From the NCBI RefSeq assembly GCF_000245735.1, contig NZ_AHTH01000045.1:62001-126000 (forward strand): a stretch of 64,000 nt of DNA, written 5' to 3'. Shown here in pieces: positions 31,373-43,000 of this stretch. This stretch comes from Alishewanella jeotgali KCTC 22429. GTDB taxonomy: Bacteria > Pseudomonadota > Gammaproteobacteria > Enterobacterales > Alteromonadaceae. A program made the translations under genes and the position numbers. The notes under the pieces are model-generated. The model worked only from the letters and a program-made list of their open reading frames with translations, did no database searches and was not told the DNA's origin. Each line of letters opens with the position of its first letter. Position 1 is the first letter of the stretch.

Positions 31373-32418
31373 TGCTTACCAGCAACGAGCAGCCCTATCT
31401 GTATGCCAAACCAGCAGTGCAGGCGGTGATCCGCACTGAGCCGGCTGACTTTCAGGTGGTAGAAGAGCTGAATTTCGAGCCCAGTGGCAGCGGCGAGCAT
31501 CTGTTGCTGCAAATTGAGAAAACCGGCCAGAATACTCAGTTTATTGCCCGTGAGCTGGCACGGCTAACCGGTTTGCGGGTGCGGGATATCAGCTATGCCG
31601 GTTTAAAAGATCGCCATGCGGTGACCACGCAGTGGTTCTGTTTTAAGTGGCCGATCAAACAAGAGTTGGCCTGGCAAAACTGGCAGCTGGAAGGCTCGCG
31701 GATCCTGCAGGTCGTGCGCCACTACCGGAAATTGCGGCTGGGTGCGTTAAAGCGGAACCATTTTAGCCTTAGATTACGGCAGGTGAGCGATAGCGCTGGC
31801 CTGCTGGCACGATTGCCACTACTGGCAGAGGGCGTGCCGAACTATTATGGTGAGCAGCGCTTTGGTATTAACGGCGGTAACCTGGCCTTAGCCGAGCGTT
31901 TATTTGGCGGCGAGAGTATTCCGGATCGGCAACTGCGAGGTCTGGCCTTGTCAGCCAGCCGGTCTTTTTTGTTTAACCAGGTGATTGCCGGGCGGATCCG
32001 GCGCGGTCACTTTGCCCGCTTACTACCGGGTGATGTGGTCCAGCTGGCGGGTTCGGGTTCAATCTTTGTGGTGGATCAGGTTACGCCAGAGCTGGAGCAG
32101 CGGCTGAGCGCACAGGATATTCATCTGACCGCGCCTTTAGTCGGCCTGGGTAAAGCCATGGTGACGGCAGAGGCCGCACTATTAGAGCAACAGCTGTTAG
32201 CGCCCTGGCAGGCCTGGCAGCAGGCGCTGGAACTGCTCAGGGTTCAGGCTGGCCGGCGCAGTATGCGAGTTATCCCCGAGCAGTTGCAGGCTAGCGTGGA
32301 ACAGGATGCAGTGGTGCTGCAATTTGCGCTGCCCGCCGGTTGCTTTGCTACCAGTGTACTCAGAGAGTTGGTGGAGTACCGGGATGCGGCACGCGATATC
32401 GCACAAATGGAGTCTTAA
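31372..32418 (+). CDS. truD: tRNA pseudouridine(13) synthase TruD
   Basis: This pseudouridine synthase modifies U13 of tRNA-Glu. The catalytic aspartate is in ISYAGLKDRHAVTTQWF, and the TRUD-specific insertion domain lies in the middle (NYYGEQRFGINGGNL precedes it). The ATG at 31372 overlaps the ispF stop and aligns with the family start; GTG at 31360 would add four residues. It has 348 residues (E. coli 349). Confidence 0.96.
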   Translation: MLTSNEQPYLYAKPAVQAVIRTEPADFQVVEELNFEPSGSGEHLLLQIEKTGQNTQFIARELARLTGLRVRDISYAGLKDRHAVTTQWFCFKWPIKQELAWQNWQLEGSRILQVVRHYRKLRLGALKRNHFSLRLRQVSDSAGLLARLPLLAEGVPNYYGEQRFGINGGNLALAERLFGGESIPDRQLRGLALSASRSFLFNQVIAGRIRRGHFARLLPGDVVQLAGSGSIFVVDQVTPELEQRLSAQDIHLTAPLVGLGKAMVTAEAALLEQQLLAPWQAWQQALELLRVQAGRRSMRVIPEQLQASVEQDAVVLQFALPAGCFATSVLRELVEYRDAARDIAQMES

Positions 32419-33171
32419 ATGCGAATTTTACTAAGTAACGATGACGGCGTTTATGCCAAAGGGATCCAGGTGCTGCAACAGGCATTAATGCAAATCGCAG
32501 AGGTCACAACTGTTGGTCCGGATCGCAATTGTAGCGGCGCTTCCAACTCCCTGACCTTACTTAATCCACTGCGAACCCAGCTGTTGGAAAACGGTTTTAT
32601 CGCCGTCAATGGCACGCCAACGGATTGCGTGCATCTGGCTATCAGTCAGCTGCTGGATTTTACGCCGGATTTAGTGGTGGCGGGTATTAACCATGGTGCT
32701 AATCTCGGCGATGACGTGCTCTACTCCGGTACGGTGGCTGCAGCGACCGAAGGGCGGCACCTGGGCTTACCAGCGATTGCGGTGTCACTGGCCGGACGCG
32801 ATGAACAGCATTTCGCTACCGCCGCTCATGTTACTGTGCAGGTGATTCAAAAACTAAAGTCGCATCCACTACCTGCAGATCAGATCTTAAATATTAATGT
32901 GCCGGCTATTCCGTTAAGTGAACTGAAAGGTATTCAGGTGACCCGGCTGGGACGACGTCATAAAGCTGAAACCATGACCAGCACTACTGATCCCTGGGGA
33001 CGGAAGATTTACTGGTACGGGTCCCTGGGCCCGGAGCTGGATGCCGGTGAGGGTACGGATTTTTATGCCATTGCCAATGGTTATGCCTCGATTACGCCGC
33101 TGCATGTTGATATGTCGGCGTATAAGAGTATGGAAACTCTGGCCAATTGGCTTAATGGGATCAGACTGTAA
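32419..33171 (+). CDS. surE: 5'/3'-nucleotidase SurE
   Basis: This stationary-phase survival protein is a metal-dependent nucleotidase and exopolyphosphatase. The N-terminal [13 protein letters not shown] carries the paired metal-binding aspartates, and [15 protein letters not shown] and [20 protein letters not shown] are the conserved loops. It has 250 residues (E. coli 253). It starts one base after the truD stop; pcm starts 1 bp after its stop. Confidence 0.97.
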   Translation: MRILLSNDDGVYAKGIQVLQQALMQIAEVTTVGPDRNCSGASNSLTLLNPLRTQLLENGFIAVNGTPTDCVHLAISQLLDFTPDLVVAGINHGANLGDDVLYSGTVAAATEGRHLGLPAIAVSLAGRDEQHFATAAHVTVQVIQKLKSHPLPADQILNINVPAIPLSELKGIQVTRLGRRHKAETMTSTTDPWGRKIYWYGSLGPELDAGEGTDFYAIANGYASITPLHVDMSAYKSMETLANWLNGIRL

Positions 33172-33172
33172 G

Positions 33173-33811
33173 ATGGCGGTGGTAACGATGCGTAGCGCTC
33201 AGGTACTGGCGCAAAAGCTGCAACTGGAAGGCATCAGCGATGCCAGTGTACTGGCTGCTCTGGCGCAAACGCCGCGGCATTTATTCGTTGAGCCGGTGCT
33301 GGCGCATAAAGCCTATGAGAATACCGCTTTGCCTATCGGCCAGGGGCAAACGATTTCGCAGCCTTATATTGTTGCCCGGATGACGGAGTTGTTGTTGCAA
33401 GGCGGCAGTTCTGGCAAGGTGCTGGAAATTGGTACCGGCTCTGGTTATCAAACTGCCATTCTGGCCAGATTATTCACTCATGTCTGCTCGGTAGAGCGTA
33501 TTAAAGCGCTGCAGTTTCAGGCTAAGCGGCGTTTACAACAACTTGATTTGCATAATGTGTCGATGAAACATGGCGATGGCTGGCAAGGTTGGCCAAGCAA
33601 GGGGCCGTTTGACAGTATTATCGTTACCGCGGCACCGGTGGAAGTACCGCAGGCTTTGCTACAACAGTTGACCGACGGCGGCCGTTTGGTGATTCCGGTC
33701 GGTAGTGAGCAGCAAGTGTTGCGAGTCTACCAGCGGCATGGTGATGAGTTTCAAAGCCAGGATATTGAAACAGTGCGCTTTGTACCTTTAGTACCAGGCG
33801 AATTAGCATAA
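33173..33811 (+). CDS. pcm: Protein-L-isoaspartate O-methyltransferase
   Basis: This enzyme repairs isoaspartyl residues in aged proteins with S-adenosylmethionine. The motif I region [15 protein letters not shown] and the upstream [18 protein letters not shown] are typical. The ATG at 33173, 1 bp after the surE stop, gives 212 residues; an in-frame extension into surE is not family-like. E. coli Pcm is 208 residues and is also encoded directly downstream of surE. Confidence 0.95.
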   Translation: MAVVTMRSAQVLAQKLQLEGISDASVLAALAQTPRHLFVEPVLAHKAYENTALPIGQGQTISQPYIVARMTELLLQGGSSGKVLEIGTGSGYQTAILARLFTHVCSVERIKALQFQAKRRLQQLDLHNVSMKHGDGWQGWPSKGPFDSIIVTAAPVEVPQALLQQLTDGGRLVIPVGSEQQVLRVYQRHGDEFQSQDIETVRFVPLVPGELA

Positions 33812-33829
33812 AACGAGGTTAGGGCTAAC

Positions 33830-34744
33830 ATGCAGTATTTACAATGGATTATTAAAGGGATGGCGATGGGGGCTGCGGATGTGGTGCCCGGCGTTTCCGG
33901 CGGCACTCTGGCATTTATCCTCGGTATCTATGAACGTTTACTGGGGGCGATCAGTTCGGTAAACCTGACAGCATTACAATTGTTACTGCGTGGTCAGTGG
34001 CGGGCATGCTGGCGACACATAGATGGCACTTTTTTACTTTGCTTATTCGGTGGGGTGCTGGTCAGTATTTTTTCATTAGCGACCGTGATTAGCTGGTTGC
34101 TCGAGCACCGTCCTGTCCCCTTATGGGCCTTTTTTAATGGCTTGATTCTTGCCGCTTTGCCCTTACTGCTGCGGGCAGTGCGCTGGTCTGCGTTACGCGC
34201 ACTGTTATTTGGCGTTGGCATTGTGCTGGCACTGCTGGTTGGGATGTTGGCACCCGTGAGTTTTACTCCGGCAACCTGGATGTTTTTTGTCGCTGGCGCG
34301 GTCGCCATTTGTGCCATGATCCTGCCGGGTATTTCGGGTAGCTTTATTCTGCTGATTTCCGGCATGTATGCCCCGGTGCTACTGGCGGTGCGGGAGTTGC
34401 AACTGGCTATACTATTGCTGTTTTTGCTGGGTTGTATCAGTGGCTTACTTGGCTTCTCCCGCTTTTTAAACTGGTTACTGAAACATTATCATGACGCCAC
34501 CCTGGCACTGTTAACCGGTGTGGTAGTCGGGGCCATGTACCGGTTGTGGCCCTGGCAAAGTGCGACTAGCATGTATACGCCTGGCGGTTATGCCGCGACC
34601 TTCGGCCAGCATGACTTGCTATTGGCAACGGCTTGTTTTCTGGTAGCTATTCTCGTTATGCTGTTACTGCTTAACCTGGAAAAATTGCTGACGGGTGCTA
34701 AAACGGTCAGCACGGGCAACGCTGTTGAGCGCAGCAAGGAGTAA
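33830..34744 (+). CDS. DUF368 family integral membrane protein
   Basis: This 304-residue protein has about eight membrane segments. The N-terminal motif GMAMGAADVVPGVSGGTLAFILGIYERL and its internal counterpart AICAMILPGISGSFILLI identify DUF368. Recent work on the family (with the DedA family) implicates DUF368 proteins in undecaprenyl phosphate recycling in some bacteria; that role is not shown for this one. It sits between pcm and nlpD on the same strand, an arrangement I associate with Alteromonadales and Vibrionales. Confidence 0.85.
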   Translation: MQYLQWIIKGMAMGAADVVPGVSGGTLAFILGIYERLLGAISSVNLTALQLLLRGQWRACWRHIDGTFLLCLFGGVLVSIFSLATVISWLLEHRPVPLWAFFNGLILAALPLLLRAVRWSALRALLFGVGIVLALLVGMLAPVSFTPATWMFFVAGAVAICAMILPGISGSFILLISGMYAPVLLAVRELQLAILLLFLLGCISGLLGFSRFLNWLLKHYHDATLALLTGVVVGAMYRLWPWQSATSMYTPGGYAATFGQHDLLLATACFLVAILVMLLLLNLEKLLTGAKTVSTGNAVERSKE

Positions 34745-34774
34745 CTTATCGTTGTCAGCAGCCTGGGAATCGTA

Positions 34775-35596
34775 ATGCCCTCTCATCTGGCAGATAGTGC
34801 TATTTGCCGGGTGTTGCTGCTTTTACTCTGCATTTTACTCACCGGCTGCGCCGGCAAGTCCGCACCGGCGCCTGTGACTACGCTGGAGATCCGTCAGCAA
34901 TCGGCGGCACAACAGCAACGTACCCAGCTTAGCGGTAACCAGTATGTGGTGCAGCGTGGTGATACGTTATTTTCCATCGCCTTTCGCGCCGGCCAGGATT
35001 ACCGGACCCTGGCCAGCCGCAATGGTATAGCTGCACCTTACACCATTTATCCCGGGCAAATACTCCGTTTACAAGGTACTGGCGGCCAAGCTGTTGCCGC
35101 TAGCGGAACAAATACCCCAGCCAGCCGCCCAGCCACTACGACCAGTGCTAAATCAGTTGCAGCTAATCAGCAAACGGGTTATGGTCAAGCAAGTACGCCT
35201 CTTCGCACGCCGCCGCCGGCGGTTGGTCGGGTTAGCTGGCAGTGGCCGATCCGCGGGCCAATTTTAGCGCGCTTCTCGACCGCGGAGAGTGGGATTAAAG
35301 GGATCCAAATCGGTGGTCGTGATGGCAGCCGGATCAATGCTGCCGCGGATGGGCAAGTGGTATACGCCGGTAATGCGTTACGTGGCTATGGTAACTTAAT
35401 TATCATCAAACATAACGACGATTACCTGAGCGCCTATGCGCACAACAAGCGGATCCTGGTGAAGGAGCGGCAGGAAGTGAAAGCGGGTCAACAAATTGCG
35501 GAGATGGGAGAAACCGACGCTGCCTCTACCCGCTTGCATTTTGAAATCCGTTTTCGTGGCCAGTCGGTCGATCCGCTGCGGTACTTGCCAAAATAG
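34775..35596 (+). CDS. nlpD: Murein hydrolase activator NlpD
   Basis: This outer-membrane lipoprotein activates the amidase AmiC at the division site. The lipobox is LLTGCAG (Cys ~25). A LysM domain (YVVQRGDTLFSIAFRAG) is followed by a linker rich in Ala, Thr and Ser and a degenerate LytM/M23 domain ending RLHFEIRFRG. The first zinc motif is not conserved (IKGIQIGGRDG), as expected for a non-catalytic activator. In E. coli the main rpoS promoter lies inside nlpD, and the same is likely here. Confidence 0.93.
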   Translation: MPSHLADSAICRVLLLLLCILLTGCAGKSAPAPVTTLEIRQQSAAQQQRTQLSGNQYVVQRGDTLFSIAFRAGQDYRTLASRNGIAAPYTIYPGQILRLQGTGGQAVAASGTNTPASRPATTTSAKSVAANQQTGYGQASTPLRTPPPAVGRVSWQWPIRGPILARFSTAESGIKGIQIGGRDGSRINAAADGQVVYAGNALRGYGNLIIIKHNDDYLSAYAHNKRILVKERQEVKAGQQIAEMGETDAASTRLHFEIRFRGQSVDPLRYLPK

Positions 35597-35675
35597 TATA
35601 CAAATTATTAAAAATAATATTAACATGTGGCATGGATGCGCCGCAGCGGTTTTGAAGCGCTTTAGTTCGGAGTAG

Positions 35676-36671
35676 ATGGATATGACAGCAAAAGACAATG
35701 ACCTGACTGAATTTAAAGAAGATGAGATAAACGAAGAGAGTTTACTCAGTGATGATGATTTGGATCCGGAATTGCTCGAGCTGTCCGCAGACGAAACGGT
35801 GCCTGAAGATCTCTTTGTGCGGGATGACAGCCAGAAAACGCTGGACGCCACGCAAATTTACCTCGGTGAAATCGGCTTCTCGCCACTGTTAAGTGCCGAA
35901 GAAGAAGTTTACTTTGCCCGACTGGCCTTAAAGGGCGACCAGGCCGCCAGAAAGCGGATGATTGAAAGTAACCTGCGGCTGGTAGTGAAAATTGCCCGTC
36001 GCTATATCAACCGTGGTTTAGCCTTGTTGGATCTGATTGAAGAGGGCAACCTTGGCTTAATCCGCGCGGTAGAAAAATTCGACCCCGAGCGCGGTTTTCG
36101 GTTTTCGACTTACGCCACCTGGTGGATCCGCCAGACCATCGAACGCGCGATAATGAACCAAACGCGAACCATCCGCTTACCTATACATGTGGTTAAAGAG
36201 CTCAATATTTATCTGCGCGCTGCCCGCGAATTATCACAAAAGCTGGATCACGAGCCGACGCCGGAAGAAATCGCTGCTGCGCTGGATAAGCCGGTAGAAG
36301 AAGTTCGTAAGATGCTGAAGTTAAATGAAAAAATTACTTCAGTCGATACGCCGGTTGCCGGTGCCTCGGAAAAGCAGCTATTAGATGTACTGGCCGATGA
36401 AAAGGAACTCGGACCCGAGCTGGAATTACAGGATCAGGATATCCGCCAGCATTTGGTGGTTTGGTTACAGGAATTAAATCCAAAACAGCGCGAAGTCTTG
36501 GCCAGGCGCTTTGGATTGCTGGGCTATGAACCCTCAACACTGGAAGATGTGGGGCATGAAATTGGTCTGACCCGAGAGCGGGTGCGGCAAATTCAGGTTG
36601 AGGCGCTGCGTCGGTTACGGGAAATCGTCACCCATCAGGGGTTAAATATCGAGACGCTGTTTCAGGAATAA
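35676..36671 (+). CDS. rpoS: RNA polymerase sigma factor RpoS
   Basis: This is the general stress and stationary-phase sigma factor, with 331 residues (E. coli 330). An acidic N-terminus is followed by region 1.2 ([19 protein letters not shown]), region 2 ([36 protein letters not shown]), region 3, and region 4 ([20 protein letters not shown]). ATG codons at 35676 and 35682 are both possible starts. It ends in a strong terminator at the left border of the accessory island. Confidence 0.97.
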   Translation: MDMTAKDNDLTEFKEDEINEESLLSDDDLDPELLELSADETVPEDLFVRDDSQKTLDATQIYLGEIGFSPLLSAEEEVYFARLALKGDQAARKRMIESNLRLVVKIARRYINRGLALLDLIEEGNLGLIRAVEKFDPERGFRFSTYATWWIRQTIERAIMNQTRTIRLPIHVVKELNIYLRAARELSQKLDHEPTPEEIAAALDKPVEEVRKMLKLNEKITSVDTPVAGASEKQLLDVLADEKELGPELELQDQDIRQHLVVWLQELNPKQREVLARRFGLLGYEPSTLEDVGHEIGLTRERVRQIQVEALRRLREIVTHQGLNIETLFQE

Positions 36672-36691
36672 GCGGTTTTATCATCTATCGC

Positions 36692-36715
36692 AAAACGCCC
36701 CGCCAGGGGCGTTTT
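36692..36715 (+). terminator. Intrinsic terminator after rpoS
   Basis: The 10-bp stem AAAACGCCCC / GGGGCGTTTT (36692-36701 with 36706-36715) has a GCCA loop. It carries a T-run on both strands and can therefore work in both directions. It marks the end of the core rpoS unit. Confidence 0.9.
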
Positions 36716-36718
36716 CAT

Positions 36719-36761
36719 TTATAACAGCCTGCCCAAGAACCCGGTACTATTGATGTTTTGT
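36719..36761. repeat. Left copy of island-flanking imperfect direct repeat
   Basis: This 43-bp segment beginning TTATAACA and including TACTATTGATG matches 44450-44492 at 33 of 43 positions without gaps (counted by eye). The right copy spans the last codons and the downstream region of the M19 dipeptidase. The two copies bracket the RHS island. Confidence 0.6.
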
Positions 36762-37073
36762 CCCGTCTGTCGGATTGCGCGCAGCCAGTCAGCGGGATGA
36801 GCGATTCAAAGCCCAGATTGCTGCCAGAGCTAGCCGACGAGCAGAGCCGGCTGAGTGAGATAGAAAATCTGAGGCGCTCCGGAGTCAACGACACTGATCG
36901 TACTGGTTGTGGCAAGCCGCAGCTGTGTCAAATCGACATCCGATAGAACTTAACTTGATTATAGGTTCGTTTAAAAGAACCATTTGTTGAAAATGTATAA
37001 ATTTAGTTTATTTAGTGATTTGTTTTGGTTTATTATTAATTTTTTTTAAAATGTTTGCTTTGCGGATTTCTTA
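36762..37073. other. Gene-poor left flank of the RHS island
   Basis: From 36762 to about 36947 the base composition is like the core genome, with short open frames on both strands but none with a convincing start, Shine-Dalgarno or family resemblance. From about 36948 the sequence turns sharply AT-rich up to the RHS start. GGTTC and GAACC (36966-36983) form a small hairpin. No clear -35/-10 pair can be picked out of the AT-rich tract. Confidence 0.5.
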
Positions 37074-40000
37074 ATGTATAAATATGCACTTATCTTACTA
37101 ACAATTCTATCTACAGCACATGCATCTAGCTTACCCGACTCAATGGTGGAAAACTCCCCTACCCCGCATGTACAGGCTATCTATAATGATTTAAGTGTTG
37201 TCGGTGCTACTTCAGGTGCATTTAGAGTAGATGAAAGCGGCGCGGCAACTTACAGCTTACCGTTGCAATTACCTAGGGGTATTGCCGGAAATACACCAGA
37301 GCTCTCGCTCAATTATCATTCTCAAGCCGGAAATGGGCTATTAGGGATAGGTTGGTCTATAGGTGGTTTGTCAAGAATAGATCGTTGCCGCCAAACGCCT
37401 GTACAGGACGGTGCATTCAGGGCTGTAACTTTGTCAAAAGACGATAGATTTTGTCTGGACGGACAGCGTTTGATGGTAGTGACGGGTATTTATGGAGCTC
37501 CAAATAGTGTTTATGCGACTGAAATTGACAGTCAAGTCAGAGTGACTGCTTTAGGTGGCAGTTTCGGGCATCCTGATCACTTTGAAGTTCGCCGTGCAGA
37601 TGGCTCCATCAGCTTTTATGGTAAAACCCTTGATAGCCGATTTTTAACTTCTACGGGAAATCGCATACTCAGCTGGAGCTTAAGCGAGGTAACAGATCAG
37701 ATTTCAGCTAATAGCAATCGAATACATTATCATTACAGCTCAGTGTCTGGAGAGCAATTAATAGATAAAGTTACTTACAGTGGTAACACTGTTACTTTTG
37801 AGTATGTTTACTCATTACGGCAGGACATCCCTAAAGCATTTATATTTGACAGAATGGTAATGCCCTCGGCGCTTTTAACCGGAATTAATGTTAGAAACCA
37901 CGCAAATGTAAATACGTACAGCATCCAGCTTGAACACGATAATGCACCCTCATCAGGCCACAAGCGGTTAAAGTCTATTACAGAATGTGGTCTTAGTAAT
38001 CGTTGCTTAAAACCGTTAATTTTAAATTGGTATGAATCATCAGGTGCCTCCATAGGCTTTCAATTGTCAGCCGCATTTTCAAGAAATATTTCTACCACAG
38101 AGCAGTTGATTTTTAGTCAACTAGCAGACATGAATGGAGATGGATTTACAGACTGGGTATATGCAACTAAAAGCGGTGACCAGTATAAAGTTTTTGTAAT
38201 GTATGGTAATGGCATCAGTATGTCATCGGCACAACAGGTTTTTAGTTTCAGCATTGCCCAATCTATATTTGACAATATGATGAAACCAGCCGGTATGGAA
38301 GTATTAAAGCTGGTTGATATTAATGGCGATGGTAAAACCGATTTTTTGTTTTTTGAAGTTAACACACAGCGTGCAGTTTGGAGTGCGCGACTAAACCAAT
38401 TTAATGGTACTTCAATAACAACAGATTATTACAGTGCGATATCTACAGATATAGCTATTGCACTTCATGATTTTAATGGTAATGGTTTACCTGACTTGTT
38501 AACCCACAATGGGATACGCTACAACACCAGTAAAGAGTATAGTTATAGTGGCACTTCTCTATTTGGTCAATTAAACGCTGTTTGCTACCGTAAACCCGGA
38601 GTATCTGACCCTATTAATACTCAATGCGGCTCAACAAGAATGAATTTTGGCTTTGCGCTAACTACGAGCCAGGCTTACGATTTAAACCATGATGGATTAA
38701 ATGATCTTGTTATCGAGGCGCAAGATAAAGCGGTATATTTGCCTAATACCTATTGGGCAGTATTTGATGCAAAGATTAATGATGCAAATCAACTTGAATT
38801 TATGTTACGAGATACCTTGGGCGGTGAGCAAACGATAGGGAATGATTTAAAAAAGCTTTATGTCCTAGATATGAATAATGATGGTCAATCTGACTACCTT
38901 TATCATGACTACAATCGTTGGCATATAGCGTATAACAGCCAGTCTGTGCCTAAAATTCAAACGTTGGCGTTGAGTCAGCAACTTCCTAACCCTGACGACA
39001 TGCATTTTATGCAATTCCTTGATTTAACAGGCTCCGGTGTGCCAGATATAGTTTATTATCACAATGGCTGGAAGATGTTAACTTACCCTTTCACATCTGG
39101 GCCAATTTCTGTTGCAGGGCCGACGATAAATACCACCACAGATAGTGCGCAGTTTGTTGATATGCGTGGAAACGGTAAACCTGCGCTTGTTGTTACAGAT
39201 TTTGTCAATAAAAGAATAAGATGGTTTGATTTTGGTGTTGAGACTGAAACTTACCCGCCATGTTATCCCCATTGCTTACCCTGTACTGTAGGACCTTGTG
39301 ACAATATTCAGGCGCAGCACATGCTCCTTGATGAGATGAGTCAGATACAAAGTAATCCATCCGTAAGCAATTCGCTGCAAGATAAAATTAAAGCCTTTAC
39401 TACAGGTCATCAGTTAACAACGTCAATAAGTTATGGCTTTCTTAATAACACCGCTTTACAGGATGAACCGTATCAGAATCAAAGTTTCACCTCTACGCCT
39501 GGCTCTTATGTATTTAAGTTAAATGGTGCTATACCCGTTGTTTCAAAGGTGTTATCAGATACAGGGCAGGGTATTACAGGTGTAGCTTATCAATATGGTG
39601 AAGCCTTTGTTCAATCTGGTGGTAGAGGTTTTCTTGGATTTAGTAGTCTGGTTACTGTTGATTTGCAGTCTGGTGTAAAAACCAGGACACGCTACAGACT
39701 AGGTTTCCCGTACATTGGTTTACCAATGACCACTGAGCAGTGGTCGGGAAATGTGTTGCTGAGCGAATCACGTAACGTATACAGCCAGCTACCGCTTAAT
39801 GGCAGCAAGACGGTATTCCCTTATGCTCATGCATCTTTTGAAGATAACTATCAGTTAAATACTAACAATACTAGCACGCTGATAAGTCAGATTAAAACAG
39901 AACAACAATATGTTGCAGTATCTGATAGCTACGTAGAACTGCGTGAAATGAGAGTGTATACCAAGGATGTAGTACACAATATTATGCGGCAAGTACTCAC

Positions 40001-43000
40001 CGTTAATAGTTATCAACAAGATAATCTTTCCAGGTGGCTAATAAACCGCCTTACCCGCAGTACCGTAACTCATCAGCAAGGAACAGGCAGTATCAGCCTT
40101 GGTGTGGCCAGTATCAACCCTGATCCGACTAAAACTGTCGTAAGAACTTCGACTTTTAGCTATAACGGCAATGGCCAATTGGTAGAGGAGGTTATTGAGC
40201 CAGAGGGTAATAATGAGGTTTACCTAAAAACAGTACATAGCTATGACGCGGTAGGAAATCGGACAGATAGTACCGTTTGTAGCAAACATTACATAACGAA
40301 TTGTGGTGTTAGTGCTCAACAGAATTTAGGTGAAAGAATTTATCGTAGTAGCACTGTTCTGTTTGATAATGATCGGCGGTACGTTACCTCTCTAGTTCAA
40401 AACGGTGTTGAGGTAGCAAAATATTCAAATTTCAATGCGCTGGGACAAGCGCAAAGTGTGACAGAAAACGGCATAGTTAGCATTCGCCGATTTAATGCCT
40501 TTGGACAGCCAGTATTTGAGCGCACACAAACTATTGCCGGTGCAGCAACGGGACAATATCGTATTATCCGCCGTAGTTATATCCGTAGCGCAGTCAATTT
40601 GCCTGCGAATGCACCATCGGGGGTTTGGTATGAGCAAGTCGAGCAAGGTGGTGAACCATTAAGTTGGTCGGTGTATGATGCAGCTGGCAGAGTCCTAGCC
40701 AGCATAACACAGGGTTTCAATAGTGGTGAGTTCCGCTTTCAGCTAGCGCAATACGATGAGTTAGGGCGGGTTACACACCAGTCTCAACCGGGCGACAACC
40801 CGAGTTCTCTGCATTGGAATGTTACCGAGTTCGACAATCTTAGCCGGATAAAGCAGGTTACAGCAGCAGATGGCACTCTTACCAGCTTTAACTACAGTGG
40901 AGCCAGTACTACTCAAACAGTGACTAATTTCTGGGCCAACGCTATTGGCCAAAGCAAAACGACTACTAAAAATGCATTTGGTGAGCTGCTGCGGGTGGTG
41001 GATGCTGCTGGTACGTTAAGATATGAGTACGATGCCGCAGGTAATCTGTTAAAAGCCACTGGTGTTGATAGCCATAGCATGGTACAGGCTTATAACAGTC
41101 GTGGTTTTAAAAAGAGCATGCAGGATCCTGATAGTGGCAACTGGCTTTACAGCTACAATGCTCTGGGTGAATTGATTAGCCAGACAGATCCCCGTAACCA
41201 TATCACCCTTAGCTACTACGACGCTTTTGGCCGTAAATATAACGAAGAGATACGACATGGTCAAAGTTTACTTAGAAGCGTTAGCTGGGGGTTTAGCGAT
41301 GGCATACATGCGGTTCGTGGCTTGTTAACAAGTGAAACGGTCACTGGTGCAGAGGCGGTAAACATTAGTAAGTTATTTGATTATGACTCATTTGGCCGGC
41401 TAAAAGACAGTGTAATGTTTATTGATGGTGAAACCCTAACCGAGAGCTTTACATATGACCAGTTCGGTCGTGTTTTTCAACAGTTTGACGCTAGTGGTGA
41501 TAATTTTGGTCAACAATTTGAATATCAAAATGGTTACGTCAAAGCCATATGGGAAGCCCGCTATGGTCGTAGCAGCCCTAATAGTGTGCGTTATCAACTT
41601 TTTGAGGCAATGGACGCGTACGGCAATGTTACTCAAAGTCGGGCCGGTAACGGCAGGTCACACTGGCGCAGCTATGATACAAAAACTGGTCTGATAAACA
41701 GTATTACCACCTCTGGCCAGCTGCAGCAGTGGACTTATCAGTTTGATGGTTTGGGAAACCTACGAAATCGTAAAGATGCTTTACATCGGATGCGTGCTGC
41801 CAAATATCCTTATCAAATGCAAACACTTGACGAGTATTTTGAGTACGACATGCTCAACCGTTTAACAGAGGTGCGTTTGGGGAGTATCACAAGTTTATGG
41901 TTGGAATATGCCAATAATGGCAATATACGTTACAAATCAGATGTGCGATGGGACGCAGGTTTTGGGGGCACATTACCGCCTTCAGATCCGCCAGAAGACG
42001 GCATTAGTCCTCCTCCTGAAGAGGGCACTTGGACATTGATGGGGACGACTGAGTTCTCTAGAAGCGCATCTGAGTACAAATACGGCATACGGCCCAACCA
42101 GTGCAACCGGACAGCCGGGCCAAGGGCGGTAAGCCAAATCGGCACCCAAAGTTATTGTTATGATACGATGGGAAATCAAACGCGTCAGTATAGTGATGGT
42201 ACTTTGGTGCGGCAAATTGATTATGGTGCTATAGGCAAACCCAGCCGAATTCGTAGCTATAACACCGATGTCGCTAATAACAGCTCACCGGGTGACAGTT
42301 TTTACACTTACGATGGCAGCCGTAATCTGGTTAAGCGGCATGTAACCGAGCAGGGCAGCACCAAAATCTTTTATCAGCATGGTGGGGTAGAGCTGATAAT
42401 TGAGGGCAGTGAACGGCGCTTCCGCCGCACCTTTGCCAATGCCATTGTCGAGCGTAGCGGCAATAGCATTACCACCAGCTATGTGTACACCGACCATTTG
42501 GGCAGTGTCGATGTTATAACCAATGCTGCCGGCCAGCTGCTGGAAAAACTGAGTTTTGATGCCTTTGGTAAAAGGCGGCAGGTGTATACGGCTGCCCATG
42601 TCCCGGTGGCGTTAAGCCTGGCCTCGATACTGAACAAAACCAGCAGGGGCTTTACCGGGCATTTACAGGTAGACCATGCCAGCATAGTGCATATGGGCGG
42701 GCGGATTTATGACAGCCATATTGGTCGCTTCTTGCAAGCTGACCCGTTCGTACAGTCACCATCCAACAGCCAGAACTTTAACCGCTATAGTTATGTGCTG
42801 AATAATCCGCTTAGTTATACCGACCCTAGTGGTTATTTGTTCAAGAAGCTTTGGAAAGAGATTAAGCCTTTTGTTGGTGCTATAGTTGCAGTGGTGGGGA
42901 CTATAGTTTGCCCTGCTTGTTCACCAATGCTGATAGGTGCCTTAGCCGGGGCGGCTGGTGCAGCCGCCAATGGCGGTAATATCCTCAAAGGTGCAGTGAT

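Noticed and set aside
36715-36946. Small open frames on both strands left of the RHS gene
   Set aside because: They overlap each other, have no good start or Shine-Dalgarno, and show no family resemblance; they probably reflect the non-coding flank.
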